A stretch of 43,388 bases of DNA from positions 1 to 43,388 of the forward strand of contig PHCO01000005.1 in NCBI GenBank assembly GCA_002842265.1, read 5' to 3'. The DNA comes from Betaproteobacteria bacterium HGW-Betaproteobacteria-18 (GTDB taxonomy: Bacteria > Pseudomonadota > Gammaproteobacteria > Burkholderiales > Burkholderiaceae_C). Under the pieces are notes generated by a model that saw nothing but the letters and a program-made list of their open reading frames with translations, did not search any database and was not told the origin of the DNA. Positions within the stretch are counted from its first letter, which is position 1. Every line of letters starts with the position of its first letter. Position numbers and translations under genes: made by a program. Of this stretch, positions 41,888 through 43,388 are shown piece after piece.

Positions 41888-43141
41888 ATGCCACTACAAT
41901 CTATCGTGATCATTGGTGCTGGGCATGGTGGTTTTCAGGTTGCTGCCTCGCTACGTCAGGAAGGCTTCGATGGCGAGATCATTCTGGTCAATAACGAGCA
42001 GGGTCTGCCCTACCAGCGTCCCCCGTTATCTAAAGCGTATTTGCTCGGAAAGATCAATGCATCTGCAATGATCTTCCGGCCTGAGGTGTTTTATGAGGAT
42101 CAGCGCATTCGCATGATTCATGATGATGCTGAGGCAATCGACCGACAGAATCAGCGCGTCATACTAAAATCCGGCGCTGAGCTTCGCTACGATCACCTAG
42201 TGCTGGCTACAGGGGCGCACAATCGGCCACTTAACGTGCCCGGTTCTGACATGGATGGAATCTTTGGAATTAAGACGAAAGTGGATGCTGATGCTTTGTC
42301 TCCACTGCTTCAGTCAGCGAAAAACGTTGTGGTAATTGGCGCTGGTTTCATTGGACTCGAGTTCGCGGCTGTTGCTGCCGCTGGCGGTGCTACCGTCGAA
42401 GTCATCGAGCTAGGCGATCGTCTGATGGCACGGGCTGTATCGCCGCAGATGTCGGAGTTATTCCTTTCAGCGCACCAAGGGTGGGGGGTTAAGTTCAATT
42501 TTCGTACCGGTATAGCTGCATTAAAGGGCGAGGGTGGGAAGGTTGCCGAGGTGGTTACTTCGGATGGTCGACTATTGCCGGCAGATCTTGTGGTCTTTGG
42601 CATTGGGGTGATTCCTAATGTGGCTCTAGCGTTAGAGGCAGGGCTTGAAATCGACAATGGGATTCGTGTAAATGGCAATATGCTGACGTCAGATCCAGCT
42701 ATATCAGCACTTGGCGACGTGGCGGCATTTCCCTGTGCCCAAAATGATGAAAAGCTGACACGTCTGGAATCGGTCCAGAATGCCGTAGACCAAGGGAAAC
42801 TGATTGCTGCACGCCTGATGGGTAAGCCCGCCCAGTATTCGGCGCTGCCCTGGTTTTGGACAGATCAAGGTAGCCTAAAGCTGCAAATTGCCGGGCTGTC
42901 GACAGGGGCAGACAGCTATGTAGCTCTCGGCGATATTGAGAAGCAGCAATTGTCTGTGTTGTGTTTTCGAGGTCAAGAACTGTTGGCGGTCGAGTCGTGC
43001 AGTCGGCCGGGCGACCACATCATCGCCCGGAAAATTCTTTCTCGTCCCCCCGCATTAACGCCGGCTATCGCTGCAACTCCGGGCTTTGACCTGAAAGTAT
43101 GGGAATCCGAGAACCGTCCAGGAGAAGGGGCTGGAAGGTGA
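41888..43141 (+). CDS. FAD/NAD(P)H-dependent ferredoxin reductase
   Basis: A 417-residue putidaredoxin-reductase-like flavoprotein. FAD motif: IVIIGAGHGGFQVAASLRQE. NAD motif: VVVIGAGFIGLEFAAVAAAG. Further conserved blocks are LPYQRPPLSKAYL, LVLATGAHNRPL and ISALGDVAAFP, and the C-terminal interface domain contains PWFWTDQGSLKLQIAG. It oxidises NAD(P)H and reduces the adjacent 2Fe-2S ferredoxin. ATG 41888 is used; a TTG two codons earlier is possible. It is the last complete gene before the interrupted amidohydrolase. Confidence 0.95.
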   Translation: MPLQSIVIIGAGHGGFQVAASLRQEGFDGEIILVNNEQGLPYQRPPLSKAYLLGKINASAMIFRPEVFYEDQRIRMIHDDAEAIDRQNQRVILKSGAELRYDHLVLATGAHNRPLNVPGSDMDGIFGIKTKVDADALSPLLQSAKNVVVIGAGFIGLEFAAVAAAGGATVEVIELGDRLMARAVSPQMSELFLSAHQGWGVKFNFRTGIAALKGEGGKVAEVVTSDGRLLPADLVVFGIGVIPNVALALEAGLEIDNGIRVNGNMLTSDPAISALGDVAAFPCAQNDEKLTRLESVQNAVDQGKLIAARLMGKPAQYSALPWFWTDQGSLKLQIAGLSTGADSYVALGDIEKQQLSVLCFRGQELLAVESCSRPGDHIIARKILSRPPALTPAIAATPGFDLKVWESENRPGEGAGR

Positions 43142-43224
43142 AGCCCCCTGTCGCTTGATTGCACAGGCAGTCTCGAAAACTCGCTTGGTGCTGACCATCT
43201 GTGCCGCCACTTTGAGGACAACTC

Positions 43225-43326
43225 ATGCTAATTGACGTTCATGCCCACCTGTTAACCTCTGGCATGTTAAATCGCCATCCGTTTTGGGGGCGACGTCCCC
43301 CCGTTTTCAGTAGCAGTAGGCTTTAG
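43225..43326 (+). pseudogene. Amidohydrolase-2 family gene, N-terminal stub cut by the element
   Basis: MLIDVHAHLLTSGMLNRHPF is the start of an amidohydrolase-related protein with the metal-binding H-x-H (DVHAH). After 22 or so host codons the frame enters the right repeat and stops at 43324-43326. The full family is about 300 or more residues, so the fragment is inactive. It belonged to the plus-strand operon with the ferredoxin reductase. Its remainder, if it exists, should lie beyond the element. Confidence 0.75.
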
Positions 43327-43388
43327 AGTCCGGGGTTAATTTTACTGATTTCTGGGCAAGTGATCTGGCATAAGCGGCAGGGGTCATC
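43290..43388. mobile_element. End of a repeated IS-like element (right copy)
   Basis: This is the exact reverse complement of bases 1-99, starting GCGACGTCCCCCCGTTTTCA and running out of the window. The same end of the element faces inward on both sides. It interrupts an amidohydrolase gene. No transposase or target duplication can be seen because the rest of the element is outside; the family is undetermined. Confidence 0.75.

Noticed and set aside
1-43388. Calling the whole window a composite transposon
   Set aside because: Only the inner ends of the repeats are visible. There is no transposase, no target duplication and no proof that both copies are complete or that the unit moves.

Overview
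The window reads as an accessory catabolic region of a Gram-negative proteobacterium, most likely a betaproteobacterium of the Rhodocyclales/Burkholderiales type. This is inferred from the fused indolepyruvate oxidoreductase, the etfBA pair, the bacteriohemerythrin, and moderate-GC genes beside a GC-rich etfBA patch. No RNA gene, CRISPR array or prophage gene was seen. The first and last 99 bases are exact reverse complements. Each cuts a gene (a ketopantoate reductase on the left, an amidohydrolase on the right), so the region is bracketed by the same end of a repeated, IS-like element in opposite orientation.

Layout. (1) 0.3-7 kb: methyltransferase, VOC protein and acyl-CoA ligase on the minus strand, a divergent TetR regulator, a phytoene-desaturase-like FAD enzyme and a second TetR gene. 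(2) 7-21 kb, plus strand: twin cytochrome P450s of equal length, an unrecognised 343-residue protein, NTF2-like and AhpD/CMD-like proteins, an MFS transporter, a CDGSH protein and an amidohydrolase. A heteromeric acyl-CoA dehydrogenase pair, a crotonase, a third acyl-CoA dehydrogenase, GTP cyclohydrolase I (apparent 5' frameshift) and hemerythrin follow. (3) 21-29.3 kb: a LysR gene divergent from fused indolepyruvate:ferredoxin oxidoreductase, acetoacetyl-CoA synthetase and etfBA, closed by a strong terminator. (4) 29.5-38.2 kb, mostly minus strand: MFS_3 exporter, USP-hemerythrin fusion, extradiol dioxygenase, SDR, 3Fe-4S ferredoxin, IclR regulator, periplasmic double-Cache protein, thiolase-like protein and DUF35 partner. 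(5) 38.3-43.3 kb, plus strand: SDR, FAH-family enzyme, MFS transporter, 2Fe-2S ferredoxin, ferredoxin reductase and the cut amidohydrolase.

Working model (inference). The set fits aerobic breakdown of a bulky phenolic or polycyclic compound such as a steroid, terpenoid or alkylphenol. P450s fed by the ferredoxin and reductase would hydroxylate it, and the extradiol enzyme would open a catechol ring. CoA ligation, the dehydrogenases with ETF, the crotonase, SDRs and the thiolase-like/DUF35 pair would shorten the chain. There is no alpha/beta-hydrolase for a meta-cleavage product and no ring-hydroxylating oxygenase. The 2-oxoacid:ferredoxin oxidoreductase could take the hydrolase's place, as proposed in the aerobic 4,5-seco pathway of oestrogens. 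Region 4 also resembles the dit cluster for abietane diterpenoids. The true substrate cannot be read from sequence alone.

Two sets of shared upstream motifs suggest two regulons. One joins both P450s, the amidohydrolase and the oxidoreductase. The other joins the ferredoxin and DUF35/thiolase operons, with the IclR protein as the likely regulator.
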